This document shows, piece by piece, positions 12,401 to 22,271 of a stretch of DNA of 64,000 bases. The first letter of the stretch is position 1; every line of letters begins with the position of its first letter. The position numbers were made by a program, and so were the translations under genes. The stretch comes from Pterois miles (lineage: Eukaryota; Chordata; Actinopteri; Perciformes; Scorpaenidae): the NCBI GenBank assembly GCA_947000775.1, contig CAMQGK010000466.1, positions 3,658,501-3,722,500 on the forward strand. The letters are read 5' to 3'. A model generated the notes under the pieces. That model searched no databases and had not been told where the DNA came from. It was given only the letters and a program-made list of their open reading frames with translations.

Positions 12401-15400
12401 TATATATTTATTATTGGAAATCAATTGACAACACAAAACAATGACAAACTTGTCCAGAAAGCCTGGCAGGTACTGCATTTAGCATAAAAAATATGCTCAA
12501 ATCATAACGTGGCAATCTGCAGCTCAACAGGCAACAACAGCTGTCAGTGTGTCAGTGTGCTGACTTGACTATGACTTGCCCCAAACTATGTGATTATAAT
12601 AAAGTGGGAATGTCTGTAAAGGGGAGACTCGTGGGTACCCAGAAAACCCATTTTCATTTGCATATCTTGAGGTCAGAGGTCAAGGGATCTCTTTGAAAAT
12701 GGTCATGCCAGTTTTACCTCGTCAAAATGTAGCACAAGTTTGGAGCGTTATTTAGCCTTCTTGTGAGGTAGTAGAGATAGCGTGACATGCTTGGTGCCAA
12801 TGGTCTCATGATACCAGTATCTTCACTCATTAAACTAACAGACTATATATAAGAAGTGGGCATAGTCACCGTGATGTCACCCATTGGTTTGTGGACTACC
12901 GTTTTGAAGCTGTAAGTTTGGCATTTTGACCGTTGTCTTTAACTTGTGAATTTCTCCACTGTGGGACTAATAAAGGAATATCTTATCTTATCTTATCTTA
13001 TCTTAACTGTTGTCATTTTGTATTGTTTTTGTAACCGAAGTGACACGAGAGGTTGGTGCTAAGTACAACCCGAACGCTGAATAAGACATTTTCAGGTGAC
13101 TAAAAAGGTTATAATTAACTTTTATGACGTGAAAACACACTGTGAAAGGGTTAAAGTAGTAAGATGACAACATAGACAACACCTAGACCGGACAACACTG
13201 TGGTAGCGACCTGTCAATCACAAGGTGGCCACGCCCTAAAGCATACCCTGCTTTATGGTCTACTTGACTTTAAATGGGACCATAATTTACTAAATGAACA
13301 TCATGCTGCATTGAAGAAGACTTGAAACTAGTGATTGAGACCATAAACTCATGTTTACAATGTTTACTGAGGTAATAAATCAAGTGAGCAGCAGGCTCAT
13401 TTTCTCATAGACTTCTATACAATCAGACTTCTTTTTGCAACCAGGAGTCGCCCCCTGCTGGCTGTTAGAAAGAATGCAAATTTAAGGTCCTTCAGCATCG
13501 GCCTCACTTTTCAGACCATGGAGATGCTCACTGGTTAAACTTGAAAGAACTACATACAGTATTTTTTTCTATATCAACACTGAAATGTGCCTCCACTCTT
13601 TTATCATCTTACTCTCTGTGTGCGTTCTAGGCTTCAGACGGATCTTTCACTGGCTTCATTAAGGTCCACCTGAGGCTCAGTCGACCAGTCACAGTCCCCG
13701 CTGTGGAGGCGGCGGACTCAGAGGGAGCGTCCAGGCAGCCGGGTGGCCGCACTCAAGCTCCGTCAGAGCGCCAGGAAGGGATGGACAGTGGGCCGAGCGA
13801 AAAGAGAACATCCTTCTACCTACCATGCGACTGTGTGAAGCAGCTCCACATCAGCTCTCTGACCACCACCAGAGAGGTCATCCAGGGCTTGCTGAAGAAG
13901 TTCATGGTTTTGGACAATCCCCGCAAGTTTGCATTGTACAGGCAGACGCACCGCGATGGGCAGGGTGAGGAAATCATACCCTGGTTACTGCTCCAGCTCA
14001 TCTGCAGAAAACATGTGTGATAGACAGCACTGAATGATCTTTTGTGCTTTTTTCCAGATTTGTTCCAGAAGCTTCCTCTGTGTGAACGTCCTCTTCTGCT
14101 GAGGTTGATAGTGGGGCCTGACCCCGAGCAGCTCAGCTTCGTCCTCAAGGAAAATGAAACTGGAGAGGTGGAGGTGAGAAAACACACACACACACACACA
14201 TGTACACACACACTTTATGTATCTGTGGTAGGGGTGTCACACTACAGCCATATGGGTGATAACTGTGATATTTAAGAATTAAATATTGATATCATGTTAA
14301 TAATACACATATGATATTATATGTAACAAATCCAGCGAATTTTGGAATGATTTTATATACAGTTATGGCTACAGTCTCTCTCTCCACCTCCCTATACTCG
14401 CATTTTGAGTGTAAATCATTTACCAAAATAAAAGAGACAAAATACTCACTAAGTAAGGGATAATGTACAGCTTGCCGGTCATTATTGTGAAATAAACCCT
14501 GTAATGTGGGGGTCCACATCGGCCAAAGGGGATTTATTTCACAATAATGACCCGATAGCTGCACATTATCCTGCTTCTTACATGGCTACTTACTTAAAAA
14601 AATCAGTAATATGACACAAAAACGCTCTGGGGGAGAACAACATCTGATTAACCAATCAGAATCAAGTATTAAAGCAGTGTAATGTGTGTAACAAAGTTGA
14701 CCCTTTGCACTCTGCAATAGAAACGCTTCATATCCCTAAAATCTGTGCAACCTAAGCTAAAATGCTGTGTAAGTCAATACACCATGATAATTGATTAAAT
14801 ATTTATATTGTCATAATTTAAAAAAATACAAAAATCTGATGTGTTTTTTTCATAAAATTTTACTAAATAAACACAAAAAACATTTTGATCTAAAAGATTT
14901 CTAAATGTCGAGACATGAGCAAAATATTTCTCAACACTCTATAAGTTATTTGAACTGTGCACTTTTCTTTTTGAGATATGCTCATTATTATAAGTAGATC
15001 GAGTGTAAAGGTGTTTTAATAGTTTCCTTACGATCTGCACATAACACTGAATTCATCAGAAGCGCACAACATGGTGACACGAAAGACAGCATTATTATTG
15101 TTCATTTTCTATAGATATCACAATAATATTTTTATTGTGAAGTCTTTTTGCTATACTAATCATTATAGCAAAAATCTAGCATTATACACACTGCTGAGGC
15201 AATATTCCTTTTTGATTTTCCCCATTCATAAATGGCTATTAGTAGAATTACAACAATTAATCAAATCATTGTCAACTATTAAGTTAATCCTCCCCACTGT
15301 TTAATTAGTTTGAGTAATTTTTTAAGAAAAAAAGTCAAAATTCTCTGATTTCAGCTTCTTAAATGTGAATATTTTCTGGTTTCTTTACTCCTCTGTGACA

Positions 15401-15795
15401 GTAAACTGAATGTCTTTGAGTTGTAGACAAAACAAGACATTTGAGGACGTCATCTTGGACTTTTGGAAACGCCGATTAACATTTTTCGCCATTTTGTAAC
15501 ATTTTATGGACCCAATTACTAATTGATTAATCGAGAAAATAATTAACAGATTAATCAGCAATGAATGTAATCATTAGTTGCAGCCCTAGTTAGTAGAAAA
15601 ACCAAACTTTCTGCAGTAGTAAAATAATCTTTTCTTCTCATTGTGTGACAGTGGCACGCGTTCTCTGTCCCGGAGTTACAAAACTTCCTGGTAATCCTGG
15701 AGAAAGAGGAGACGGAGCGCGTCCGGGCAGTGGCACAAAAATACGCCGTATACCGACAGAAACTACAACAAGCCCTACAACAACATGACCCCTAA
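2071..15795 (+). CDS. rassf5: Ras association domain-containing protein 5, short RAPL-type isoform (5 exons)
   Basis: Coding exons are 2071-2217, 11874-11987, 13631-13964, 14058-14173 and 15652-15795. They join in frame into about 284 residues; human RAPL has 265. The N-terminus MTVNAVL and the motif SSGYCSLDDESED match the RAPL-specific first exon. Residues 140-237 are the Ras-association domain, with TSFYLP, KQLHISS and VIQGLLKKFMV and ending FVLKENETGEVE. Residues 238-284 are the SARAH helix, starting WHAFSVPELQNFL, which binds MST1/2 kinases. In mammals the protein binds active Rap1/Ras and supports lymphocyte integrin adhesion and MST signalling. An acidic, low-complexity insert of about 30 residues (around 112-144) precedes the RA domain. 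RASSF1 and RASSF3 were considered, but RASSF3 lacks TSFYLP and synteny favours rassf5. Confidence 0.93.
2688..3163 (-). mobile_element. Reverse copy of the AGCTGCAGTAGG TTAA-type MITE
   Basis: The reverse complement matches the 22896-23518 element along its length, including the shared blocks around ATTCTGTTACTGTAATG and TTTCTCATTNTACAGCTAAA. A TTAA at 2688 precedes a degenerate terminal sequence ending GTAGGC. The other end is cut off by the adjacent repeat near 3164. Confidence 0.6.
3164..3690 (+). repeat. Unclassified interspersed repeat, copy 1
   Basis: This segment matches 12250-12760 over roughly 500 bp with many substitutions. Shared blocks include GGGGAGACTCGTGGGTACCC and ATATCTTGAGGTCAGAGGTC. 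I recognise it as a high-copy spiny-rayed fish repeat. Its class cannot be set without a library search. Confidence 0.65.
4233..4303. repeat. (TG)n microsatellite, about 71 bp
   Basis: This is an uninterrupted TG dinucleotide run in rassf5 intron 1. It is the source of the artificial CVCV-type reading frames on both strands. Confidence 0.97.
5154..5218. repeat. (TG)n microsatellite, about 65 bp
   Basis: This is a nearly perfect TG run with one interruption near its left edge, in rassf5 intron 1. Confidence 0.97.
5328..5930 (+). mobile_element. hAT-like MITE, interrupted by a 350-bp insertion
   Basis: From 5328 the sequence aligns with the copy at 15246-15590, with shared blocks such as TTCTTTACTCCTC and AAAACAAGACATTTG. 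It is broken at 5553 by another repeat and resumes at 5904-5930. The right terminus is lost. Confidence 0.65.
5554..5903 (+). mobile_element. High-copy vertebrate/teleost repeat with a 12-bp target-site duplication
   Basis: It starts TCCATCTACAACCGCTTATC. Near its end it has the familiar blocks GACTGTGGGAGGAAGCCGGA, ACATGCAAACTCCACACAG and AGTGCTAACCACTGCACC. The 12-bp duplication AACAACTAATCA lies at 5542-5553 and 5904-5915. The family is very common in fish genomes; the class (probably retroposed) was not determined. Confidence 0.7.
6266..6402. repeat. Alternating TG/CG tract, about 137 bp
   Basis: This is almost pure alternating pyrimidine-purine sequence, with (CG)n blocks near 6291-6302 set in (TG)n. 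Such sequence is prone to the Z-DNA conformation. It lies in rassf5 intron 1. Confidence 0.95.
7140..7560 (+). repeat. Unclassified interspersed repeat (inverted partner at 29.4-29.9 kb)
   Basis: The segment matches the reverse complement of 29396-29925. Shared blocks include AAGATAATCTC next to AAATGAACACCAC, and ends resembling GAGCTGTAGGAATGAGCCC. The two copies are clearly diverged. Confidence 0.6.
8379..9710. mobile_element. hAT-type (Charlie-like) non-autonomous element with 8-bp target duplication
   Basis: The left end CACGTGTGTCAAACTC and the complement of the right end, CAGAGGTGTCAAACTC, form terminal inverted repeats of the hAT type. Flanking octamers CCTTAGGA (8371-8378) and CTTTAGGA (9711-9718) differ at one base. 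That fits the 8-bp duplication hAT elements make. No transposase frame remains. The part from 9195 to 9608 is an abnormal purine tract. A related copy lies at 59608-61030. Confidence 0.72.
9195..9608. repeat. A/G homopolymer-rich block, probably low-quality sequence
   Basis: The stretch consists of long runs of A and G with few other bases. It sits inside the hAT-type element, and the related copy at 60.9 kb has no such block at the matching place. This could be a true purine tract or assembly noise. The reading frames within it are not genes. Confidence 0.8.
9905..10155 (+). repeat. High-copy teleost repeat (fragment)
   Basis: It contains the familiar blocks ATTGCACGTCTGTCCATCCT, GGGATCCCTCCTCTG and GGGAGTTTTTCCTGGAAAGG. 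It ends with TATACAAATAAAACTGAC next to a short TGACTTGACTTGA tail. I recognise it as a widespread fish repeat; the class is unknown to me. Confidence 0.6.
11874..11987 (+). CDS. rassf5: rassf5 coding exon 2
   Basis: This exon encodes 38 residues, QREAKEED through SGMKL, and joins in phase 0 at both ends with a GTGAGT donor. It corresponds to the mammalian segment with EIKQKIDSYN (here VRTRIEEYNAQ). The acceptor is a CAGCAG tandem, so the exon may instead start at 11877 and omit the first glutamine. Confidence 0.88.
12235..12832 (+). repeat. Unclassified interspersed repeat, copy 2
   Basis: This is the second copy of the family at 3164-3690, sharing GGGGAGACTCGTGGGTACCC and ATCTTGAGGTCAGAGGTCAA. 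It runs further 3', to the ATACCAGTATCTTCACTCAT block typical of the family's end. Confidence 0.65.
12840..13530 (+). repeat. Unclassified teleost repeat interrupted by a SINE-type tail
   Basis: It has the familiar blocks AAGAAGTGGGCATAGTCACC, GATGTCACCCATTGGTTTGT, GACCTGTCAATCACAAGGTG and GAGTCGCCCCCTGCTGGCTG. A TTATC-tailed fragment (12945-13010) breaks it. The class is not determined. Confidence 0.6.
12945..13010 (+). repeat. SINE/LINE 3' tail with (TTATC)n
   Basis: It reads GAATTTCTCCACTGTGGGAC followed by TAATAAAGG-type sequence and then TTATC repeats. The same tail ends the SINEs at 20.7 and 46.7 kb, and it recurs at 11999-12060. Only the 3' end is present, as expected for 5'-truncated retroposition. 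Confidence 0.7.
13631..13964 (+). CDS. rassf5: rassf5 coding exon 3 (start of RA domain)
   Basis: This exon begins ASDGSFTGFIKVHLRL after a TTCTAG acceptor and ends in phase 1 before a GTGAGG donor. It encodes the linker, an acidic insert not seen in human RAPL, and most of the RA domain (TSFYLP, KQLHISS, VIQGLLKKFMV, KFALYRQ). Confidence 0.93.
14058..14173 (+). CDS. rassf5: rassf5 coding exon 4 (end of RA domain)
   Basis: The split codon with exon 3 gives aspartate, followed by LFQKLPLCERPLLLRL and then FVLKENETGEVE. The donor is GTGAGA in phase 0. The preceding intron is only 93 bp. Confidence 0.93.
14458..14571. repeat. Foldback hairpin (about 43-bp arms)
   Basis: The left arm 14458-14499 and the right arm 14528-14571 are near-perfect reverse complements, each containing the palindromic-partner block TCATTATTGTGAAATAAA. 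They are separated by a spacer of about 28 bp. This looks like a small foldback transposon or a MITE remnant. Confidence 0.8.
15246..15590 (+). mobile_element. hAT-like MITE, near-complete copy (345 bp)
   Basis: The left end has ACAACAATTAATCAAATC. The complement of the right end starts AGGGCTGCAACTAATGATTA, the usual terminus of this abundant teleost family. Internal blocks such as TTCTTTACTCCTCTGTGACA recur in the copies at 3.9, 5.3 and 54.2 kb. Confidence 0.7.
15652..15795 (+). CDS. rassf5: rassf5 coding exon 5 (SARAH domain and stop)
   Basis: This exon encodes 47 residues from WHAFSVPELQNFLVILEKEE to QQHDP and a TAA stop at 15793-15795. This is the C-terminal SARAH helix that pairs with MST kinases. 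The preceding acceptor is TGTGACAG. Confidence 0.94.
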   Translation, partial: WHAFSVPELQNFLVILEKEETERVRAVAQKYAVYRQKLQQALQQHDP

Positions 15796-16597
15796 CCCCT
15801 TCACCGGTTACCTTACGACCTCAACCCAGGGAGAGACTGACCCTTTGAACCCGTGATCTATTCAGAGACTGGAGCCGGAGCTGAACTTGTCTCCGCCCTC
15901 CACAAACACACCCAAACGTACAGTACATCGTTACGCAGAAGCATACCCTTTCTCAGGACGCATACAAGCCCCCCTCCACCATCCACACATCCGCTCCCTG
16001 AGGGGTTGAAAGCGACGCGAAAGGCTACAGGGTGTGCGGTCCGATGGCTGATTGGACAAGCAGTGTTGCCCAGGACGCACACAGCAACACAAGATCTGAA
16101 ACTGCGACTTGAGATCTCATTTGGGACTGAAATGAGTCATTAGCGTTTTTAAAAATCCCCTCTTCTTCTGCTACTTCTGCTGCTGCTACTGCAAGTGTTA
16201 CTTATGCATGAGTCTCTCTCAGCTCATCCCCCTGCACATAGAAGTCAAACATTAGGCATGATGATGAATTTTTGATGGGAGGACAATCATACTGAGTGTT
16301 TATGATTTCTTTTTCTCTGAACTGGTGTATGGGGTTACCACCAGATGTATTGTTTTTGTGCTGGAATCTAAGATGTGTGGATTAGTGAGGGATGTGTTTG
16401 GGGTCAGACGGTTTGCTTTGGATGCAAGAACAAGAAGGAATGGAAAGGTTAAGAAAGCGAGATCCATTCTCTGTTTTTTCTCAGGGAGCATGCGTTGAGC
16501 AAAGAGAAAACCTAAAGGAGGAAAGAAACCAAATCCCACTCTACAGCACCCCATTTTAGCCCACTTTGTCCACAGCCTATCATTATATTTTCCTACT

Positions 16598-17749
16598 TTA
16601 AAGGTGCTATTGATAACATTGATAACATTCGGCTACTAGATGCCGCACTGTCCTTCCCTCATTTCACTGCATTGTCTTCACAACGTGTGGTAGCCAGTTC
16701 ACTGCACAACTTGTATAATTTATGGCCGAGTGGAGTGAGACTCAGACAAACATGTCAAGTGATGAAATGCAACATCAGCTATACTTTTCCCACACTGAGG
16801 GTGTTAATTACCCCCCTCCTCACTCCCCCACCGCTCAGCTTTCACATTAGTAAAGTTGTTCTGTACCCGAGTGCACTTTCATCATCATCCATATGTATTT
16901 GTTTATGTTGAGATCAGCTGTTCTAGCGGCGGAGCATCTAAAACACCTCATTCAGACGTGACAGAAACAAAATAAAACTCACCAAAACCACCAAACCAGA
17001 ACCATCATTAGTCTTTACAACAGTCCACTCTGGTCGTTTGGTCGAAATAAACTCTTATTTATTCTCTCTTTCTGCCCGCTGAGCGGCTGTCATTTGGAGG
17101 CGGATCGTTAAATTAGCTAAATAAATTAATAAACATCACCCAACCCTGTAGACTACTATTATCTATGTTTTAAGGACCCACTCGCCTGCCTTCCTGCTTT
17201 ATGGCACATGCTGTGTGCATATACGGATTCTGGAGGAGACCAGCAGCGCTGAAAAAAGCCTGCCCTTTCTCAGCTACTTTCTGATTGCTAACGTTACTTG
17301 CGTTAACTTGTAGTGTTACGTTATGTTTGGCTTTCACGCCTGACGCGAACCGTACCAAAGTACACATGAGCCCTACTCCAGACCACCTTTTCAAGTGGCC
17401 TTGAGTGTGGATCGACGAACCGTGCCCGAGTCCGGTACAGAGCGTTCACGCTAATCAAACAAAGCGGACCTTGGGGTCAAGTGCTCTTCGATACCGGCCT
17501 GGGTCCCTGATGTGAAAGCACCCTAACTAGCAACTTGATCGCTGACGACCCAGAGACGCGACGTGATACCAACGTTGTTTTACTATTGGCTGATGAGTCT
17601 TGTTAGAAGTGGGAATCAAATGTCAGATATCCTCCCCTGAGATAAACAAAATATTAATTTTGGACCTTCACCCTTCTTAAAGCTCTGTGGATTTATTTGT
17701 TTTTTTATAAGTGTTGGTCTACATAAAGATGTTATCAATAAGACCTTAA
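16598..17749. mobile_element. TTAA-flanked MITE (family B), 1.14 kb
   Basis: TTAA at 16598-16601 and at 17746-17749 flank terminal inverted repeats AGGTGCTATTGATAACA and AGGTCTTATTGATAACA (right end read on the other strand). No transposase frame is present. TTAA duplication is the mark of piggyBac-type insertion. Confidence 0.75.
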
Positions 17750-18095
17750 CGCCATGTGAGAGGAAGCTGTCGGGTGCTTTCTCTGACAGAAATGTCTTGA
17801 ATCCAACCCACTTACCAATGTCCCCCAACACACACACTTTAACTCTTCTCAGATGATAACTGTGATTTCATTTTCCCTCCCAACCTTGCATGAACTGCTG
17901 AGCGAGGCAATCCGGATACCTTTACAGATTTTACACTTTATTGTAAAAGTGATTTTACACTGTTATTACGTGGGTTGCATTTGAATGTGAGAGGATTTTT
18001 TTTTTTACACCAAAGCTCAGAGGGACAGATCTATTGAGAGGGTTTTAAAGGGATGAGAGACATTTTGGAAGTTTATCTAATTAAAGGTGGTGTAT

Positions 18096-18130
<35 letters not shown>

Positions 18131-18407
18131 AAACCAGCTTCTGTTTTTGCACATATAGATGCAGGTTACTGAGTAGCCCACAGCTCTGCTGGGGCTGGGC
18201 TTGAATTTCTGCTTCTCCTTTCCTTTTATCTCCCCACCTTACACCTAAAAAAGAAACAAAAATATATATAGTTCATGATAATGGCTATGATGTACCAATG
18301 ACGTGTTTGCAATGCATATGTATTATGTAGACACTGGAAAAAGAGTGACAAGGTTGTTGTTATTAAGATGAATATTAATATTATTTTGGTATCATTCCTA
18401 CTGGCTT

Positions 18408-18420
18408 GTGTGTGTGCGTG

Positions 18421-18456
<36 letters not shown>
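18408..18456. repeat. (TG)n microsatellite
   Basis: An imperfect TG/CG dinucleotide run in the inferred rassf5 3' UTR. Confidence 0.95.
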
Positions 18457-18458
<2 letters not shown>

Positions 18459-19184
18459 CATGCGTGCGTCCATCTAGGGTGGGAGGATAATGTGAATTGA
18501 GTCTTACAAGTGTCTGTTCAGCGCTCCCTCACCAGGCCTCACTTATCAAGTATTAAAACATGCATTGAGTGCACACATTATGTTAACACATTACAACTAG
18601 TTGTTTTGGAAATGACGTGCATGTATCATTAAATGAATGAATTTAAACCAAAGCATTTACTGTGAACATTTCCCACAAACGTTTATTTTTCATCTTTTTA
18701 TTTAATACTGAAGAAATACTGATAACTGAGGCCCATCGTCCATAAGCACATGCTTCTCAGTAAACCCAGATTTTTATTTTTGTTGTTTCCGCCAACACCC
18801 AAAGCCCAAGCTGTTCCTGCTGGCAGTGCCTTTTGTTTCATGTGCTCCCTGTGGATCTAATGTAAGGTGTGTTTCAGCACACAGGTGCCTGAGTGGATGT
18901 GTGGGTGCTTTTGCATGTGTGCAAATCTGTGTTTCACGGGTGGCGTTGTCATTTTTCTTTCTTTCCTCTACCCTTAACGCATTTGTCTTTCCAACAAACC
19001 CTCTGTGTGGTTGGGCGTGCGTGCGTGCGAGTGGTGCGTCTTATTTATTTCATGGTCCTCCTCATCCATATGATATCATGTCAAGGATGTTGAGACTTAA
19101 TGCTTTTATTCTGCAATTTATTTTGTTTCATTTGAAGAATTGTGTATAAATATAGCAGTAGAACTGTACAGAATATCACAATGA

Positions 19185-19190
19185 AATAAA
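19185..19190 (+). terminator. rassf5: Candidate rassf5 polyadenylation signal
   Basis: AATAAA is followed within 50 bp by T- and GT-rich sequence (GTCATGTGTCTGGC). It is the last good signal before repeat-rich intergenic DNA. Confidence 0.5.
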
Positions 19191-19499
19191 CAAAGGTCAT
19201 CCCTTTATTGAAATGTTCTCATATCGTCATGTGTCTGGCTTCAACGTAGTTTCATCGAAGGCCATAGAGCAGTATGAAACAACATGGCATCGATGTCATG
19301 AGGGCCTAAATGATTCCCTGTGTATGAGTCAACCAGTACAAAATCACATCATGTAGACCTTCATACATTACGTTAAATATAAAATATTTAATGTGATGTA
19401 AGTTATAGTTACAAAAGTTATAAAGCATGGGGCTTTTCCTACAAGAAATCCCAAAGAGATGCCTCTCAGTTACCTTGACTGAAAAGGCATTTTTCTTCA

Positions 19500-20350
19500 G
19501 TTAATGAAACTTTTTCTGTTTATCACCTTTCAGATTAGTGCAGTTCAAAGTGCTTCACAGGTGACCGACAAGCCGAAAGTAGGACAAGAACAAGTGTGAG
19601 CCGTGAAAACAACAGAAAAACAAATTCAGCCATTTAACAGAGATAATCTGCACACGCAACAATAACATGATAAATAAATAAATAAAATTAAAAGCTATAA
19701 TAGCAATAACAGTAGAAAAACAGTATGAAGTAAAAACTAGATTGAAAAATTAACAATGAAATAGAATAAATGTATACAAAGTAGCCACAATTAAATGAGT
19801 GATTAATAAAATAAAAATATAAGGAAACTATACAAATTAAATATAATAAAATAAGTGACTTATATAATAAAAATATGATGAAACTATTTAAATTAAATAG
19901 AATAAAATAATTTATTCATGAAATAACAAAAATAGAATTCATTATACAAATTTTAAACAATAAAGAAATGATTAATAAAATGACAAAAATAAAATGAAAT
20001 TATGCAAATTAAATGCAATAAACTGGGTGATTATTAAAGTAACAATAAAATAGAATAAATTATATAAATGTAATGCAATAAAACAAGTGATTAATAAAAT
20101 AAAAATGCAATGAAATTATACAAATTAACCAGTCTTAATCAAAAGCCTGGCTGAATAGGAAGGCTTTATGTTTACTATTTAATATTTCAGACTGTTCCAA
20201 CATTATAATAGCTAAAGGCCGCCTCATTAAAGGTTTTAGTCCTGCACTTTGGAACAACTAACAGACTTGTGCCAGAGGACCTGAGGAGGCCGCACCGGTT
20301 CAGACACTGTTAACATATGCAAGATTTCTTGGTTCTTTAGTACAGCGTTG
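19500..20350. repeat. Teleost repeat with embedded AT-rich minisatellite
   Basis: The flanks (GTGCAGTTCAAAGTGCTTCA near 19540, and AAGGCCGCCTCATTAAAGG near 20220) resemble a known high-copy fish repeat. The centre, 19801-20129, is a tandem array of about 5.7 units of 56-60 bp, each starting GATTAATAAAAT or a close variant and containing TATACAAATTAAAT. Weaker units may extend to the left. Confidence 0.65.
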
Positions 20351-20416
20351 GGTGTCAAAAAATAGATGTGAAATTAGGTGCAAAGGAATCAATAATTTGC
20401 TTTTACAGTTATTATT

Positions 20417-20750
20417 GGGGCGGCAGTAGCTCAGTCTGTAGGGAGTTGGCTTGGGAACCGGAGGGTCACCGGTTCAAGTCCCGACATGGACCAAAAACTG
20501 AGTGTGAACTGGTAGCTGGAGAGGTGCCAGTTTACCGCTTGGGCACTGCCGAGGTGCCCCTGAGCAAGGCACCAAACCCCCAACTGCTCGGGGCGCTTGT
20601 CTGGAGCAGCCCCCTCACTCTGACACCTCTCCATTAATGCATGAGTGTGTGTGTTTGTGTGCATGTACCATGTATAAGTTAAACAGAGTGTAAATTGAAT
20701 TTCCCCACTGTGGGACTAATAAAGGTTGATCTTCTTCTTCTTCTTCTATT
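20417..20750 (+). mobile_element. tRNA-derived SINE, full-length copy
   Basis: The 5' part carries Pol III promoter-like boxes: an A box around TAGCTCAGTCTGTAGG and a B box GGTTCAAGTCC. A conserved body (GAGGTGCCAGTTTACC, CCCTGAGCAAGGCACC, CCCAACTGCTCGGGGCGC) and the tail GAATTTCCCCACTGTGGGAC with CTT repeats follow. It is a retroposon, not a working tRNA gene. The family name is not assigned; it is V-SINE-like. Confidence 0.8.
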
Positions 20751-22271
20751 ATGTGCACATCACCATCATCATATCATTGTAGACAGCAAATTCAAGAGTT
20801 CAGTGCCTGTGGATTGGATTTAGTTATTTAGTCATACATCTCTGAAAGCATCATTTAGTGGCTCAATGATCTGACCGATTGTGTCATCCAGACATGACCC
20901 AAGCAGAAAGTGCTGAGCTTTTCATCTTTTCATCACCAGAGACCAGCTTGTATTGTTTCAGATCACCAGCAGGTGGCAGTAGCTCATCTAAACTGAAGGT
21001 GCTACCTGAACATGTAGAATATACTGTAAGCGTAGATCCACTTGTTATTTTGTTTTTATATATTCTGATGTAATAAAACATTTAGGTTTTTTGGTGACAC
21101 TCACCATTTTACACAGTACTTTCTCTGACATGCTGTGTTGTCAAAGGGCACTCAAAATGAGGTGTTAGACTAATAAACCCCCACAGGTGTCAGTGTCTGT
21201 CACAGGCTCTGAGACCAAATACAGCCAGAACCCACATCCCCCACCAGGATCTATAGGTAGCTTTGCACCTGGTCCCATCTCCTGCTGTGGTTGTAAATTC
21301 ACTGGCTGCAATTAGAGCGCCTTTTCGTCCACACACTTTTACACCTTGAACCCTTTAGAGAGGAAAGTGCAATAAGCAGATGAATTTATAGGCATACTCT
21401 CTCTATACGCCACCATCTAAGAATAAGCATCACGGCCAAGCTGGCCTTAAGGGCTGGCTGCTGCCCAGAGGGCCACCTAAAACTGTGTCAGTATGCTTAT
21501 TTATGGCAGCAAATATAGACAGACCCCTCTTCTCACCTCTGAGAAAGAGCTAAGATTAGCATCACCCTCTGCCCAGCATGCATCACTGTCTGAATTTAGC
21601 CCGCTCCCCTCCTCATGCCTGCCCAGTCTCACTCCGTCTGTCCTCTGCCCTGCCCCTAACTATATCTAGCCCTGTATAGATCTCCATACCCTCTCCAGTT
21701 TCAGGCTACGGTTCAGCTTTCCTGTCAGGGTATGCAAAGTGGATGGCCGACAGCGGCGTGTGGGCCTGAGGAAAGGTCTTCTAAGCTCTTGATCTGCAAC
21801 AAGTGGTTAGTTTCTTTATCAGTTCTTCTGCTCATTATATAGCAATATGTTGTATGGTCTATAAAAGGTGAACAATTTTAAATTAAAAAAGTGAAAATAA
21901 TGAAAAAAATCATAATCTCCCAAGGAAGCATCATACAATGACTTGTTTTGTTAGACCGAAGCTCCAGCAAAAAGAACTAAGAAAACCACCGACTACTTCC
22001 AAGAAGTCTGATCCACTTTTGCTCTAAACAGACTTTCTATTGATCAACTAATTGATAAGTAGAGAATGTGTTTCAGTTCCACTTTACACCTTAGCTACGT
22101 CTCAAATGGGCATCTGTAAAATAATTATCTCATGCAAAAATATTTGGAATCAGTGGTACCACATTGTAGAGGCTTTATTTGTTGGAACAAATGGCTCCTT
22201 TAGTGGTTAATAAATAATTTACTAATGCCTTACAGAACAGTAATGAAACATAAATAAGAACAGCTACTTAG
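20751..22271. other. Intergenic DNA, no gene seen
   Basis: No coding motif is seen. 21200-21720 is less AT-rich than its surroundings and is free of the repeats I recognise. It could hold a conserved regulatory element, but nothing in a single sequence proves it. Confidence 0.4.

Larger units (their letters stand above)
11988..13630 (+). other. rassf5: rassf5 intron 2, mostly repeats
   Basis: The intron contains two SINE-type 3' tails (11999-12060 and 12945-13010) and two unclassified fish repeats (12235-12832 and 12840-13530). Little unique sequence remains. Confidence 0.75.
14174..15651 (+). other. rassf5: rassf5 intron 4
   Basis: The intron holds a short CA run (14183-14200), a foldback hairpin (14458-14571) and a complete hAT-like MITE (15246-15590) that ends about 60 bp before exon 5. 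The rest is AT-rich with no exon seen. Confidence 0.75.
15796..19210 (+). other. rassf5: rassf5 3' untranslated region (inferred)
   Basis: No further coding signal follows the stop. The best polyadenylation signal with a GT-rich downstream region is AATAAA at 19185-19190; an earlier candidate AATAAA lies near 16970. Within the span are a 1.15-kb TTAA-flanked MITE (16598-17749), an A-run at 18102-18128 and a (TG)n run at 18408-18456. The extent is inferred, not proven. Confidence 0.5.

Noticed and set aside
20417..20480. Possible tRNA gene
   Set aside because: The A and B boxes are present, but the sequence continues as a SINE body with a retroposon tail, and the same unit recurs at 45.8 and 46.4 kb.
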